From Pseudomonadota bacterium (GTDB lineage: Bacteria; Pseudomonadota; Gammaproteobacteria; Burkholderiales; Burkholderiaceae_B): a stretch of 24,601 nt of DNA. Shown in pieces: positions 15,876 to 24,437 of the stretch. The DNA is taken from positions 1 to 24,601 of the forward strand of contig JAFACG010000016.1 of NCBI GenBank assembly GCA_023425645.1, in the 5' to 3' direction. The position numbers and the translations under genes were made by a program. Each line of letters starts with the position of its first letter. Within the stretch, counting starts at the first letter, position 1. The notes beneath the pieces were generated by a model. The model was given only the letters and a program-made list of their open reading frames with translations. It was not told the DNA's origin and did no database searches.

Positions 15876-17012
15876 TCAATGGGTCGGGACATAGCCCAGG
15901 TCCTCGATCCCGTGCGCCAGGGCGCCAGGCTGTTCGGTCAGGGCGCGCAAGGGCGGCAGGGCGGCGTGCGCCGGCACGGCCACGATGAGGCGTCCGTGCG
16001 CATGACCCTGGATGCGGTCGACCCCGCCGTGCACCAGGCGCAGCGGCGCCTGCAGGGCCTGGGCCAGCGCCAGCAGATCGGGTTCCAGGCGGTCGCGTCC
16101 GTTGTAGCTCAGTTGCAGCAGGCGCTCGCCGCCGGCCGCGGGCGCCTCGCTGCGCAGGGCCTGGCGCAGATCGGGCGGCAGGTCGTGCTGCAGCGGGGCC
16201 AGCAAGGCGCGCGTGGCCGGATGGCGGGGATTGCCGAAGATCTTCCAGACCTCGCCGTGCTCGGCGATCTCGCCGCGCTCCAGTACCAGCACCTGGTCGG
16301 CGATTGCGCGGATCACGCTCATTTCATGGGTGATGAGCACGATGGTGATGCCCAGGCGCTGGTTGATGCCGCGCAGCAATTGCAGGATGGCATGCGTGGT
16401 CTCGGGATCCAGCGCCGAGGTCGCCTCGTCGCACAGCAGGATCTCGGGATGATGCACCAGCGCCCGCGCGATGCCCACGCGCTGCTTCTGGCCGCCGGAC
16501 AGGCGGCTGGGATAGCTGTCGCGCTTGTCCTGCAGGCCTACCAGGCCCAGCAGCTCGTCCACCCGGGCGGCGATGTCGGCGCGCGGCACGTTGGCGACCT
16601 GCAGCGGCAGGGCGATGTTCTCCCAGACCGTCTTGGCCGACAGCAGGTTGAAGTGCTGGAAAATCATGCCGATGCGCCGGCGCAGCGCGACCAGCTGGGC
16701 CTCGTTCAGACGGCCTATGTCCACTTCATCCACGCGCACCCGGCCCCGGGTCGGCGTCTCCAGCCGGTTGATGGTGCGCAGCAGGCTGGACTTGCCCGCG
16801 CCGCTGCGCCCGATGATGCCGTAGATGCTGCCGGCGGGTATGTCCAGGTTGATGTCCTTGAGGGCATGCACAGGCCCGTTCGCGGACGCATAGATCTTGT
16901 CGATCTGCTCGAAGGAGACGCTGCCCGCGCCGCGCGCCGGGGCGAGCGCGGCAGCGCGCGCGTTCGTGTCGCCTCGGGGCAGGGCCAGGGCGGGGTTCAG
17001 GGCGGCGCTCAT
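15876..17012 (-). CDS. metN: Methionine-type ABC transporter ATP-binding protein MetN (orphan)
   Basis: This encodes 378 residues from the ATG at 17012. The ABC domain has Walker A GRSGAGKSS, Q-loop IFQHFNLL, signature LSGGQKQRVGIARAL, Walker B ILLCDEATSALDP and H-loop LITHEM. The spacing and the wording (HFNLLSAKTVWENIALPL) are those of MetN. A C-terminal NIL/ACT-like domain (about 300-370), which senses methionine in this family, is present. The N-terminus has ~30 extra residues before the FEQIDKIY strand, so the start is uncertain; an in-frame GTG lies at 17033. MetN energises uptake with MetI and MetQ, but neither gene is adjacent: a hairpin and then gene-free DNA follow. The ATG overlaps the stop of a small upstream ORF by 4 bp. 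Confidence 0.9.
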   Translation of the reverse strand: MSAALNPALALPRGDTNARAAALAPARGAGSVSFEQIDKIYASANGPVHALKDINLDIPAGSIYGIIGRSGAGKSSLLRTINRLETPTRGRVRVDEVDIGRLNEAQLVALRRRIGMIFQHFNLLSAKTVWENIALPLQVANVPRADIAARVDELLGLVGLQDKRDSYPSRLSGGQKQRVGIARALVHHPEILLCDEATSALDPETTHAILQLLRGINQRLGITIVLITHEMSVIRAIADQVLVLERGEIAEHGEVWKIFGNPRHPATRALLAPLQHDLPPDLRQALRSEAPAAGGERLLQLSYNGRDRLEPDLLALAQALQAPLRLVHGGVDRIQGHAHGRLIVAVPAHAALPPLRALTEQPGALAHGIEDLGYVPTH

Positions 17013-17230
17013 GCTTGGGCCGGACGCAGGCACGGGTTGGCGCTGATGTCGTGGATCCGCAGGCGATTCATGGTGCCGGGAACCACGCCAATTTTCAGGT
17101 CGGCGATGTCGCAGGCCGGCATGCCCGGCATCCGGGCGGCCGGGAAGGAAGAAAGAAATCGGGTCATGAGCATTCTCTGTTGGGCTGTGTGTTGCGGATG
17201 CACAGGGCCCGGGGGCGCTGTCCGATTCAT
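17009..17230 (-). CDS. Small hypothetical ORF overlapping the metN start
   Basis: This encodes 73 codons from 17230, or 54 from an ATG at 17173. I do not recognise it. In favour of coding: from 17173 on, roughly 80% of codons end in G or C, like the neighbouring genes, and its TGA overlaps the metN ATG (ATGA), an arrangement typical of translational coupling. A short stretch, DLKIGVVPGT, resembles the start of mature MetQ-type binding proteins, but nothing after it fits, so a decayed metQ remnant is only a guess. A 13-bp palindrome GATTCA-T-TGAATC (17224-17236) covers the upstream start codon. Otherwise 17034-17323 shows no SAM-riboswitch-like structure or convincing promoter that I can see. 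Confidence 0.35.
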   Translation of the reverse strand: MNRTAPPGPVHPQHTAQQRMLMTRFLSSFPAARMPGMPACDIADLKIGVVPGTMNRLRIHDISANPCLRPAQA

Positions 17231-17323
17231 TGAATCAGACAGCGGAGAAGGCTTTAACTACCAAGTTTTCATTAATTAATGGTGTCCGACGATTATGACG
17301 TTATGGTTTCCAAGGCCATGTCC

Positions 17324-18766
17324 TTATGGGGCGCCCCAGCCCAGCGCCTGGTACAGGGCGATCACGTTCAGGTAAGAACCGGTTTCGGCCTGGGCCAGTT
17401 CCTGGCGGGTCTGGTTCAGGCTGCGCTGGTTTTCCAGCACCTGAAGGTATTGCCCCGCACCGGCGCGGTAGCGGGCCAGGGCGCGGTCATGGGCCGCCTG
17501 CAGGTGGGCGGCGGCGCGCGTCAGGCTCAGCAGGCTTTGCTGGTGCTGCGTCAGCCTGTGCAGGGCGCCCTGGACTTCTTCCTGGGCCTGCAGGACGACT
17601 TGCTGGTAATGCAGGCGTGATTCGTCCGACAAGGATTGCATGCCGCGCAGCCGGGCCCGGGCGTGGCCCAGGCGCAGCGCGGGCCACTGTACGCCGGGCG
17701 ACAGCTCGAAGGCGCGTGCGGCGTGGCCCAGGCTGCTGCCGCGCAGGGCGAAGAAACCGATGAAGCCGGCCAGGTCCACGCGGGGGTAGAGCTCGGCCGT
17801 GGCCGCCGCGACCTCGTGCGAACGGGCCAGCAGTTCCTGGCGCGCCGCCCGCACGTCGGGGCGATTGAGCAGCATGGCATTCACATCGCCCAGCGGCAGC
17901 GAGGCCGCCAGCGGAGCCGCCGGCTCGGGCAGGGGAGCCTGCACGGGGGACGCGCTGCCGCCGCCCAGCACCTGCATGCGCAGGCGGGCCAGCTCAAGAT
18001 CGCTGCGCAGCCGCGGGATCTGCGCCTGGGCGCGCTCCAGCCCCGCCTGGACATTGTCCAGGTTCTCGGGCAGCTCGCGCCCCAGGGCGACGCCGGCCCG
18101 CACCAGCCGGCGGGTTTCTTCCCAGCTGCGCACATCTTCCTGCGCCAGCGTCAAGCGCCGCTGCAGGCCCTGGGCCTGGACATACTGGCGCGCCAGCTCG
18201 GCCGCGATGGCCTGGCGCATCAGTTCCAGTCGGTCCTGAGCGGCCTGGCTGCGCGCCTGGGCGGAGGCGGCCAATTGTTCCAGGCGGCCGAACAGGTCGA
18301 TTTCCCAGGCGGCGTCCAGCCCCAGCCGCCAGTTCTCCGTGACGGCATGGTCCAGCGTGCCGTCCGGCGCTGTGAACTGCGAGCCGCTGCGCGTGTGGCG
18401 GGCCTGGGCGGTGACGGCAGGCAGCCTGTCCTGCTGGCGCTCGTCCACCAGGGCGCGGGAGGCGCGCCAGCGGGCCCGGGCCTGGGCGATGTCCAGGTTA
18501 TGGTCCAGGGCGGCGGCGATCAGCGCGTCCAGTTGCGGATCCTGCAGCAAGCTCCACCAGGCCGGGCGCTGCGCGGCAGCCGCAGCGGGAGCGAACTGCG
18601 CGCTCCAGTCCTTGTCGGCCAGGGCGGGGGCGCTGGGCACGGAGCTGTCCAGCCCGACGGCGCAGCCGGCCAGCAGCAAGGCGGGCAGCAGGGCCGCAAG
18701 GCGGCGCGCCAGGGCGCCGGCGGTCATGGCGAAGCGCGGGCGCGTGGTCAAAATGGATGGCGTCAT
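17324..18766 (-). CDS. opmD: Outer-membrane efflux channel lipoprotein, OpmD/NodT family
   Basis: This encodes 480 residues of the TolC-like channel of a tripartite pump. The lipoprotein signal ends in LLLAGC with the acylated cysteine at residue 35. The mature protein opens with the family's WW/DPQLDALIAAALDHNLDIAQARARW block, and has two long helical repeats with YPRVDLAGFIGFFALRG marking the second beta-barrel part. Each half carries an outer-membrane-factor domain. It starts 3 bp after the mexI stop and closes the mexGHI-opmD operon. An ATG at 18727 would also give a good signal peptide. No clear terminator follows before the next gene on the same strand at 17230. Confidence 0.92.
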   Translation of the reverse strand: MTPSILTTRPRFAMTAGALARRLAALLPALLLAGCAVGLDSSVPSAPALADKDWSAQFAPAAAAAQRPAWWSLLQDPQLDALIAAALDHNLDIAQARARWRASRALVDERQQDRLPAVTAQARHTRSGSQFTAPDGTLDHAVTENWRLGLDAAWEIDLFGRLEQLAASAQARSQAAQDRLELMRQAIAAELARQYVQAQGLQRRLTLAQEDVRSWEETRRLVRAGVALGRELPENLDNVQAGLERAQAQIPRLRSDLELARLRMQVLGGGSASPVQAPLPEPAAPLAASLPLGDVNAMLLNRPDVRAARQELLARSHEVAAATAELYPRVDLAGFIGFFALRGSSLGHAARAFELSPGVQWPALRLGHARARLRGMQSLSDESRLHYQQVVLQAQEEVQGALHRLTQHQQSLLSLTRAAAHLQAAHDRALARYRAGAGQYLQVLENQRSLNQTRQELAQAETGSYLNVIALYQALGWGAP

Positions 18767-18769
18767 GGA

Positions 18770-21700
18770 TCAGGATTCTCCTGTCGAAGCATGCAGGGCC
18801 TGCGCCAGGGCCCGGGCGCGCGGCGTATCGGATTGGCGGGCATGGTCGCGGGCCAGCCAGGTATAGAGGGTGGGCAGGACGAACAGGGTGAACAAGGTGC
18901 CGATCATCATGCCGGAGACGATGACCACGCCCAGGCCGAAGCGGCTGTTGGCGCCCGCCCCGGAGGCGAACAGCAGCGGCACCAGGCCGAAGACCATGGC
19001 GGCCGTGGTCATCAGTACGGGCCGCAGGCGGATGCGGGCCGCCTGCAGGATGGCCTGCGGCTTGTCCAGCCCCTGGCTGGCCTGCAGTTCGTTGGCGAAC
19101 TCCACCATCAGGATGCCGTGCTTGCTGATCAGGCCCACCAGGGTCAGCAGGCCGATCTGCGTGTAGATGTTCAGCGTTCCCAGGCCCAGCGCCAGCGGCA
19201 GCAGGGCGCCGCACAGCGACAGCGGCACCGTCACCAGAATGATGACGGGGTCGATCAGGCTTTCGTACTGGGCCGCCAGCACCAGGTAGATCACGACCAG
19301 GGCAGCCAGGAAGGCCAGCACCAGCGACTGGCTTTCCTGCGTGTACTGGCGCGATTCGGACTGCCAGTCGTGCGTGAAGCCGGCGGGCAGGGCGCGGGCG
19401 AGTTCGTCCAGATAGGTCACGGCCTGCCCCAGCGTCACCCCCGGCGCGGGGATGGCCTGCAGGGTGGCCGAGTTCTGCTGGTTGAACTGACGCAGGCTGT
19501 TGGGCTCCACGTCGGTGCTCACCTGGACCACGGCGGACAGCGGCACCAGTTCGCCTTGGCTGCTGCGCACGAACTGGCGCGTCAAAGCCTGGGCCGTCAG
19601 GCGGTAGTCGCGCTGGCTCTGGGGAATCACGTCGTAGGCGCGGCCTTCGAGCGCGAAGCGGTTCAGGTAGTTCTCGCCCACCAGCACGGCCAGCGAATCG
19701 GCGATGTCGCGCAGGCTGATGCCCAGGCTGGCCGCCTTGCTGCGATCGATGTCCACGCGCAGCACGGGATTGTTGTAGTCCAGGTCGCTGTCCACCACCA
19801 CGAACAGCCCGCTTTCCCGGACCTGCTGCTTGACCTGCTCTATGGTGTCGTACAGGCTGCGGTAGTCGCCGGGGCTGCGCAGCACCATCTGTACCGGCAG
19901 GCCGCCGCTGGAGCCCGGCAGCGGCGCAAGCTGGAAGGCGAAGATGCTGCTGCCGGGGATGGCGGCGGCGCGTCCCTGCAGTTCGCCCTGGATGGCGCTG
20001 GCGTCGCGGTCGCGGCTGTTCCAGTCGCGCAGGTTGATGCCGCCGAAGCTGGCCGCCGGCCCGTCCGTGCCTACGATGATCCAGGTGCCGGCCGTCTCGG
20101 GAATGGCCCAGTACGCCTTGTCCAGCTGCAGGGCGTCGCGTTGCGCGTAGGCCAGGTTGGCGTGTTGCGGGGCCTTGACGGCGGTCAGCACGCTGGCCTG
20201 GTCCTCGATGGGCGCCAGTCCGCTGTGCGTGGCCCCATAAGGCAGCGGCAGGCTCAGGCACACCGCCAGCGCCAGCAGGCCGGTGATCCAGCGATGCCGC
20301 AGGGATGCGGCCAGGACCTGGCCATAGCGTTCGGACAGTGCGCCGAAGACGCGTTCGGCCATGCGGGCCATGCGTCCCTCGTCCTGCTGGGCGGGCAGCA
20401 GCAGCGAGCTCATGACCGGGGACAGGGTCAGGGCCACCACGCCGGACACCAGCACCGCGCCGGCCAGGGTCAGGGCGAACTCCTTGAACAGCGCGCCGGT
20501 CAGGCCTTCCATCAGGCCTATGGGCGCATAGACGGCGGCCAGGGTCAGCGTCATGGCGATGACCGGTCCCGCCACTTCGCGCGCGCCCAGCAGGGCGGCG
20601 ACCACCGGAGGGCGGCCGGCGGCGATGTGGCGGTGCACGTTCTCCACCACCACGATGGCGTCGTCCACCACCAGCCCGATGGCCAGCACCATGGCCAGCA
20701 GTGTCAGCAGATTAACGCTGAAGCCGAAGGCCAGCATCAGCGCCGCCGCGCCCAGCATGGACAGCGGTATCGTGGCCAGGGGAATGAGCACGCTGCGCAT
20801 GGATCCCAGGCACAGATAGATGACCAGCACCACGATCAGCATGGCTTCGGTCAGGGTGCGCAGCACCTCGTCGATGGAGGCCTGATGGAGGCCTGGATGA
20901 AGCGGGCGGTTTCGAATGCCAGGTCCACCTTGACGCCGGGCGGCAGGGTGGCTTCGATGTCGGGCAGGCGGTCGCGGATGCCGGCCACGATGCGCAAGGG
21001 GTTGCCGCCGGGCGTGGGGAACAGCCCCAGGTGCACGGCGGGCAGCCCGTCCATCAGGGCGCTGGTCTCGGTGGCGGCCGCGCCCAGTTCGACCCGTCCG
21101 ATGTCGCGCAGCCGCACCAGCGAGGTGCCGTCCTGGCGCACGATCAGGTCCTGGAATTCGGCCACGCTGGTCAGGTCCGAATTCAGGCGGATGTTGCTCA
21201 GCACGTGCTGCCCCTTGATCATGCCGGGGGCGGCCTGGTAGTTGTTCTGGCGCACGGCCTGGGCGACGTCGGCCGCGGTCAGGCCGTAGCCGGCCATGCG
21301 GTCCGAGTCCAGCCACAGGCGCATGGCCAGTTTCTGCCCGCCGAAAGTCTGGATCTTGGCCACGCCGTCTATGGTGGAGAACATGGGTTCGACCACACGC
21401 GACAGGTAATCGCTCAGTTCGGGGACGGACAGGTCCCGGGTGGAGAAGCCCACGTAGGCCACGGCGGTGGAGTCTCCCGAGGAGCGCTCCACCACCGGGT
21501 CGTAGGCGCCTTCGGGCAGGCGGTAGCGGACCTGGCTGACCTTGGTCATCACTTCGGTCAGCGCCTGGGTGGAATCCCGGTTCAGCTCCATGCGCAGGGT
21601 CACCACGCTGCGGCTCTGCACCGAGGTCGAGGACAGGTAGTCCACGCCTTCCACCGAGGCCAGGGCCTGGGCGATGGGCTGGGTGACGAAGCCCTGCATC

Positions 21701-21891
21701 AGCTCGGCCGAGGCGCCGGGGTATTCGGTGGTGATGGTGATGGTGGAATTTTCCAGCAGCGGATACTGGCGGATGGGCAGCTTTTGCAGGGCGAACAGGC
21801 CCAGCATCAGCAAAAGGGCGCTGACCACCAGCGCCAGCACGGGCCGGCGCACGAAAAGGTCGGTGAAGCCGGGGCGGGAAGGCGTATTCAT
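18770..21891 (-). pseudogene. mexI: RND efflux pump inner-membrane transporter MexI, frameshifted by an 11-bp duplication
   Basis: Read through one frameshift, this is a full-length HAE1-type RND transporter of 1036 codons (3122 bp including 11 extra bases). The first frame (20851-21891) gives the true N-terminus with transmembrane helix 1 and periplasmic porter subdomains up to residue 336 (FIQASI), then ten aberrant residues and a stop. The second frame resumes exactly with DEVLRTLTEAM and runs to 18770. It contains transmembrane helix 4 with the proton-relay pair in GLVVDDAIVVVEN, and all remaining helices. The break is the duplication at 20873-20894; the rest shows no other stops or frameshifts, so the lesion looks recent. 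The ATG at 21891 overlaps the mexH stop by 4 bp. As written the transporter would be non-functional. Confidence 0.92.
20873..20894. repeat. 11-bp perfect tandem duplication inside mexI
   Basis: GATGGAGGCCT is repeated head to tail at 20873-20883 and 20884-20894. Deleting either copy restores the frame and gives the expected RFIQASIDEVL junction of RND transporters. Two adjacent identical copies can be lost or gained by replication slippage. Confidence 0.97.
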
Positions 21892-22961
21892 GAGTTCTCC
21901 CCGGCGACGGCCGGCTGCAGGAGCGAGCCGTCCTGCAGCTTGATCTGGCCCGCGCTCACCACGGTGTCGCCGGCCTCCAGGCCCTGGATGATCTCGACGC
22001 GCTCGTCCCAGCGCTCGCCGGTCTGCACGGACACCCGCTTCGCCTGCCATTGGTCCTGTTCGTTCTTGAATGCGACGAAGACCGTCTGCCCATAGGCCGT
22101 GTAGGTCAGGGCCGTCTCGGGCACGCTCAGCACCGGAGCGCCCGTAGGACGAGGTATCCGGGCGCGGGCGTACATGCCGGCCTGCAGACGGCCGTCTTCA
22201 TTGGGAAGGATGGCCTGCAGCCGCACGGTGCGCGAGGCGCCGACCAGGGGATCGATGGCGGCGATGCGCGCCTGGAAGGTCCGGCCGGGCCAGGCGTCGA
22301 CCTGCAGCGTCAGCGCCTGGCCCACGCTCAGCTCGGGCAAGACGTGTTCGGGCACGGTCAGGTTCACGCGCAGCCGGCTGTCGTCCACCAGGCTGGCGAT
22401 GGCCTGGCCGGGCTGCAGGTAATGGCCCGGATGCAGATGGGTGATGCCGATGCGGCCGGCAAACGGAGCGTTGACCTGCTTGAGGGCCAGTTGGGCGCGG
22501 TCGTGCTGCACCTGAGCCTGGGCCATGTCATGGTCGGCCCGAGCCTGGTCGAGCTGCTCCTGGGTGGCGGCCTGCTCGGCCTTCAGCCGGCGCACGCGTT
22601 CCAGTTGCAGCGCGGCCTGCTTCAGCTGCGCCTGCTGGCGGCGCAGGCTGGCCTGCTCCAGTTCGTCGTTGAGCAGCAGCAAGGGCTGGCCGGCCTTGAC
22701 CGGCTGGCCGGATTCGAAGCGGATGTCGCGGATCCGGCCGCTGGTTTCCGCGCTCAACTGCACCTGCCGCCAGGCTTCCAGTTCGCCGACGGCGTGCAGC
22801 AGGCGCGGGGCGGTTTCCTCGCGCACGTCCGCCAGCTCCACCACGGCGGGCGGATAGGCGCCGCCGGCCTGGGCGTCCCGCGAAGCGGGCATCAGCCTCC
22901 AGCCCAGCGCCAGCGCGCCGGCCAGCACGGGGATCAGCACCCATGTTGTTCGTTTGCTCAT
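21888..22961 (-). CDS. mexH: RND efflux periplasmic adaptor (membrane fusion protein) MexH
   Basis: This encodes 357 residues. An uncleaved signal anchor or signal peptide covers about 6-20; a lipoyl half-motif (SGRIRDIRFESGQPVKAGQPLLLL) is near 76-100; an alpha-hairpin rich in Q/A/L is at about 100-165; the second lipoyl half (VNAPFAGRIGITHLHPGHYLQPG) follows; then beta-barrel and membrane-proximal domains end near residue 350. It bridges the inner-membrane pump and the outer-membrane channel. The ATG at 22961 overlaps the mexG stop by 4 bp and has GGAGGG upstream; the longer upstream frame is a shadow of mexG. Its stop overlaps the mexI start. Confidence 0.93.
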   Translation of the reverse strand: MSKRTTWVLIPVLAGALALGWRLMPASRDAQAGGAYPPAVVELADVREETAPRLLHAVGELEAWRQVQLSAETSGRIRDIRFESGQPVKAGQPLLLLNDELEQASLRRQQAQLKQAALQLERVRRLKAEQAATQEQLDQARADHDMAQAQVQHDRAQLALKQVNAPFAGRIGITHLHPGHYLQPGQAIASLVDDSRLRVNLTVPEHVLPELSVGQALTLQVDAWPGRTFQARIAAIDPLVGASRTVRLQAILPNEDGRLQAGMYARARIPRPTGAPVLSVPETALTYTAYGQTVFVAFKNEQDQWQAKRVSVQTGERWDERVEIIQGLEAGDTVVSAGQIKLQDGSLLQPAVAGENS

Positions 22962-23392
22962 GCCTGCAGCCCTCCGCGCATCGCAAGCAGCTGGCGGCGC
23001 AGATGGCTGGCGATGGCCAGGCCCATCAGGCCGCCGATCAGCGACAGATGCTCCAGCGCGAAATACATGGACAGCATGGCCTGCGGCTGCTCCATGTTCC
23101 AGAAGGTGTGCACCACCAGGATGGTGGCGGCCAGGAATACGGCCAGCATGCCGGCGCCCAGCCACAGGGCGCGGTCGGCCAGGACCAGGACCGAACCCAG
23201 CAGCAGGGTGACGGCGGTCAGCACGTTGAAGAATACGGCCGGCTCGAGGCCGGCCTGCGTCATCTCCTGGACGCCTTGCTGGAAGTCCAGCAGCTTGGCC
23301 AGGCCGGAGCTGGTGAATACGATCACGATGAGCACGCGCGCCAGCAGCCACAGGGCGGCGCTGGCGAGCAGGGTCTGGATGAAACGGGGCAT
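22958..23392 (-). CDS. mexG: DoxX-family inner-membrane protein MexG
   Basis: This encodes 144 residues with four transmembrane helices (about 10-30, 50-75, 78-98 and 105-130) and the DoxX opening LARVLIVIVFTSSGLAKLLDF. In Pseudomonas aeruginosa the equivalent gene mexG heads the SoxR-controlled mexGHI-opmD operon; gene order and divergent soxR are the same here. The protein is thought to bind or help move redox-active substrates, but its exact job is not settled. The ATG at 23392 has AGGA seven bases upstream and lies about 60 bp from the SoxR-type -10 box. The stop overlaps mexH. Confidence 0.9.
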   Translation of the reverse strand: MPRFIQTLLASAALWLLARVLIVIVFTSSGLAKLLDFQQGVQEMTQAGLEPAVFFNVLTAVTLLLGSVLVLADRALWLGAGMLAVFLAATILVVHTFWNMEQPQAMLSMYFALEHLSLIGGLMGLAIASHLRRQLLAMRGGLQA

Positions 23393-23430
23393 GACGGGTT
23401 CCTGTTCAAAACCATGGCAGCCGGAATGGC

Positions 23431-23459
23431 TTGCCTTATTCAGGTGCCCGGACTATAAA
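23431..23459 (+). promoter_or_regulatory. Candidate soxR promoter
   Basis: TTGCCT (23431-23436), a 17-bp spacer and TATAAA (23454-23459) sit just before the sox box, about 35 bp ahead of the soxR ATG. SoxR bound at 23461-23478 would cover the start region, giving autorepression as known for soxR in enterics. Confidence 0.5.
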
Positions 23460-23482
23460 ACCTCAAGCTAACTTGAGGTCAA
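23452..23482 (-). promoter_or_regulatory. SoxR-activated promoter of the mexGHI-opmD operon
   Basis: On the - strand TTGACC (-35, 23477-23482) and TATAGT (-10, 23452-23457) are separated by 19 bp, not 17. That over-long spacer is the hallmark of MerR-family activated promoters. The sox box lies inside the spacer, so oxidised SoxR would twist the DNA to align the two elements. Confidence 0.9.
23461..23478. promoter_or_regulatory. SoxR operator (sox box)
   Basis: CCTCAAGCTAACTTGAGG is an 18-bp dyad that differs at only one base from the classical CCTCAAGTTAACTTGAGG. It occupies the spacer of the mexG promoter and the start region of soxR, so one site can serve activation of the pump and autoregulation. 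Confidence 0.95.
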
Positions 23483-23493
23483 TGGATTGGACC

Positions 23494-23970
23494 ATGAGCA
23501 AAGACATCGATTTCAGCCGCGCGCTGACGGTGGGAGAGGTGGCCCGGCGCAGCGGCGTGCCGGTCTCCACCGTGCATTTCTATGAATCGAAAGGCCTGAT
23601 CGCCAGTACGCGCAACAGCGGCAACCAGCGCCGTTTCGAGTCGGTGGTGCTGCGCTACATCGCCATCATCAAGGTGGCCCAGCGCACCGGCATTCCCCTG
23701 GAGGAGATCCGCGAAGCGCTGCGCGGCCTGCCGCCCGGCAGCAAGCCCACGGCCGCCCAATGGCGGGCCATGTCGCAACGCTGGCAGGCCAGCCTGGACG
23801 AGCGCATCGAACGCCTGACGCGCCTGCGCGACGAGCTGACCCGGTGCATAGGCTGCGGCTGCCTGTCCATGGATGAATGCCCGCTGCGCAATCCCATGGA
23901 CGTGCTGGGCGAACAAGGCTCCGGCCCCCGGATCCTGGAAAGGGAACCGGGGACCGAGACGCCGGCCTAG
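23494..23970 (+). CDS. soxR: Redox-sensing MerR-family activator SoxR
   Basis: This encodes 158 residues. A MerR winged helix ([26 protein letters not shown], from residue 11) is followed by NSGNQRRF, a dimerisation helix, and the SoxR cluster motif C-I-G-C-G-C with a fourth cysteine in DECPLRNP. Those four cysteines hold the [2Fe-2S] centre whose oxidation by redox-cycling compounds turns activation on. The ATG at 23494 gives the family N-terminus; starts at 23482 or upstream would run into the operator. It is divergent from mexG and shares the sox box with it. The TAG stop lies in a CTAG that also provides the stop of the opposing betT remnant. Confidence 0.96.
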   Translation: MSKDIDFSRALTVGEVARRSGVPVSTVHFYESKGLIASTRNSGNQRRFESVVLRYIAIIKVAQRTGIPLEEIREALRGLPPGSKPTAAQWRAMSQRWQASLDERIERLTRLRDELTRCIGCGCLSMDECPLRNPMDVLGEQGSGPRILEREPGTETPA

Positions 23971-24437
23971 AGAGGGTCCGGCGAGCGGGCGTAGAGCGCC
24001 GTGGCTTCGGACGTGACCAGGGCCTGGTAGCGTTCGAACTGGTTGAGGATGTCGTTGATGACCTGGCTGGAGCTCAGCCCCATCAGGTCGTAGCCGCGGC
24101 TGCCGTCCGCAAACACGGTGCGCACCTGCCATTCGTGGGGCCGGGTCTGCTCATTCTTGGCGGCGGCCGCGGTAAAGCTCGCCACGCGGCGGGCCTGCAT
24201 CTGCACGCCGTAGACGAAGTTGCGCTGGCCCTCGGCCTCGATCGTCAGCTGAGCCTGGTCCTCCTGCTCATCGTGCAGGGATACATTCAGCCCGCGCTTG
24301 CCGAGCTCGTCGGCAACCGCCCGCAGGGCGGGGGCGGCGACCTCGTCCAGGAAACGCCGCGCGTCCTGGCGCGTGGGACTGTGCAGAATGGTCGAGAGCC
24401 TGCGCCGCCAGGAAACTTCCGAGCCCCAGGCGTTCAT
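23967..24437 (-). pseudogene. betT: 5'-truncated remnant of a BetT-type choline/BCCT transporter (C-terminal cytoplasmic domain only)
   Basis: About 150 residues match the long C-terminal cytoplasmic tail of BetT: WRRRLSTILHSPTRQDARRFLDE, PALRAVADELGKRGLNVSL, NFVYGVQ, and the terminal YDLMG...QVINDILNQFERY block. The twelve-helix transport domain that should precede it is missing. Recognisable similarity begins near 24413, only ~190 bp from the right edge, and the same frame has a stop at 24570-24572, so the transporter does not continue leftward in the coding sense. ATGs at 24437 or 24527 could start a small soluble protein, but I see no good ribosome-binding site. The 24438-24601 segment shows no feature that I can support. 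The most likely cause is a deletion or rearrangement whose junction lies near 24410-24430. Confidence 0.75.

Noticed and set aside
17034..17323. A SAM or S-box riboswitch upstream of metN was considered.
   Set aside because: I could not find the paired stems or conserved core, and a coding-like small ORF occupies most of the interval.
17636..21241. A 1201-codon open frame on the + strand opposite opmD and mexI.
   Set aside because: It has the same shadow composition (Gln, Gly, His, Ala rich), with no motifs and no ribosome-binding site; the - strand frames carry recognisable efflux families.
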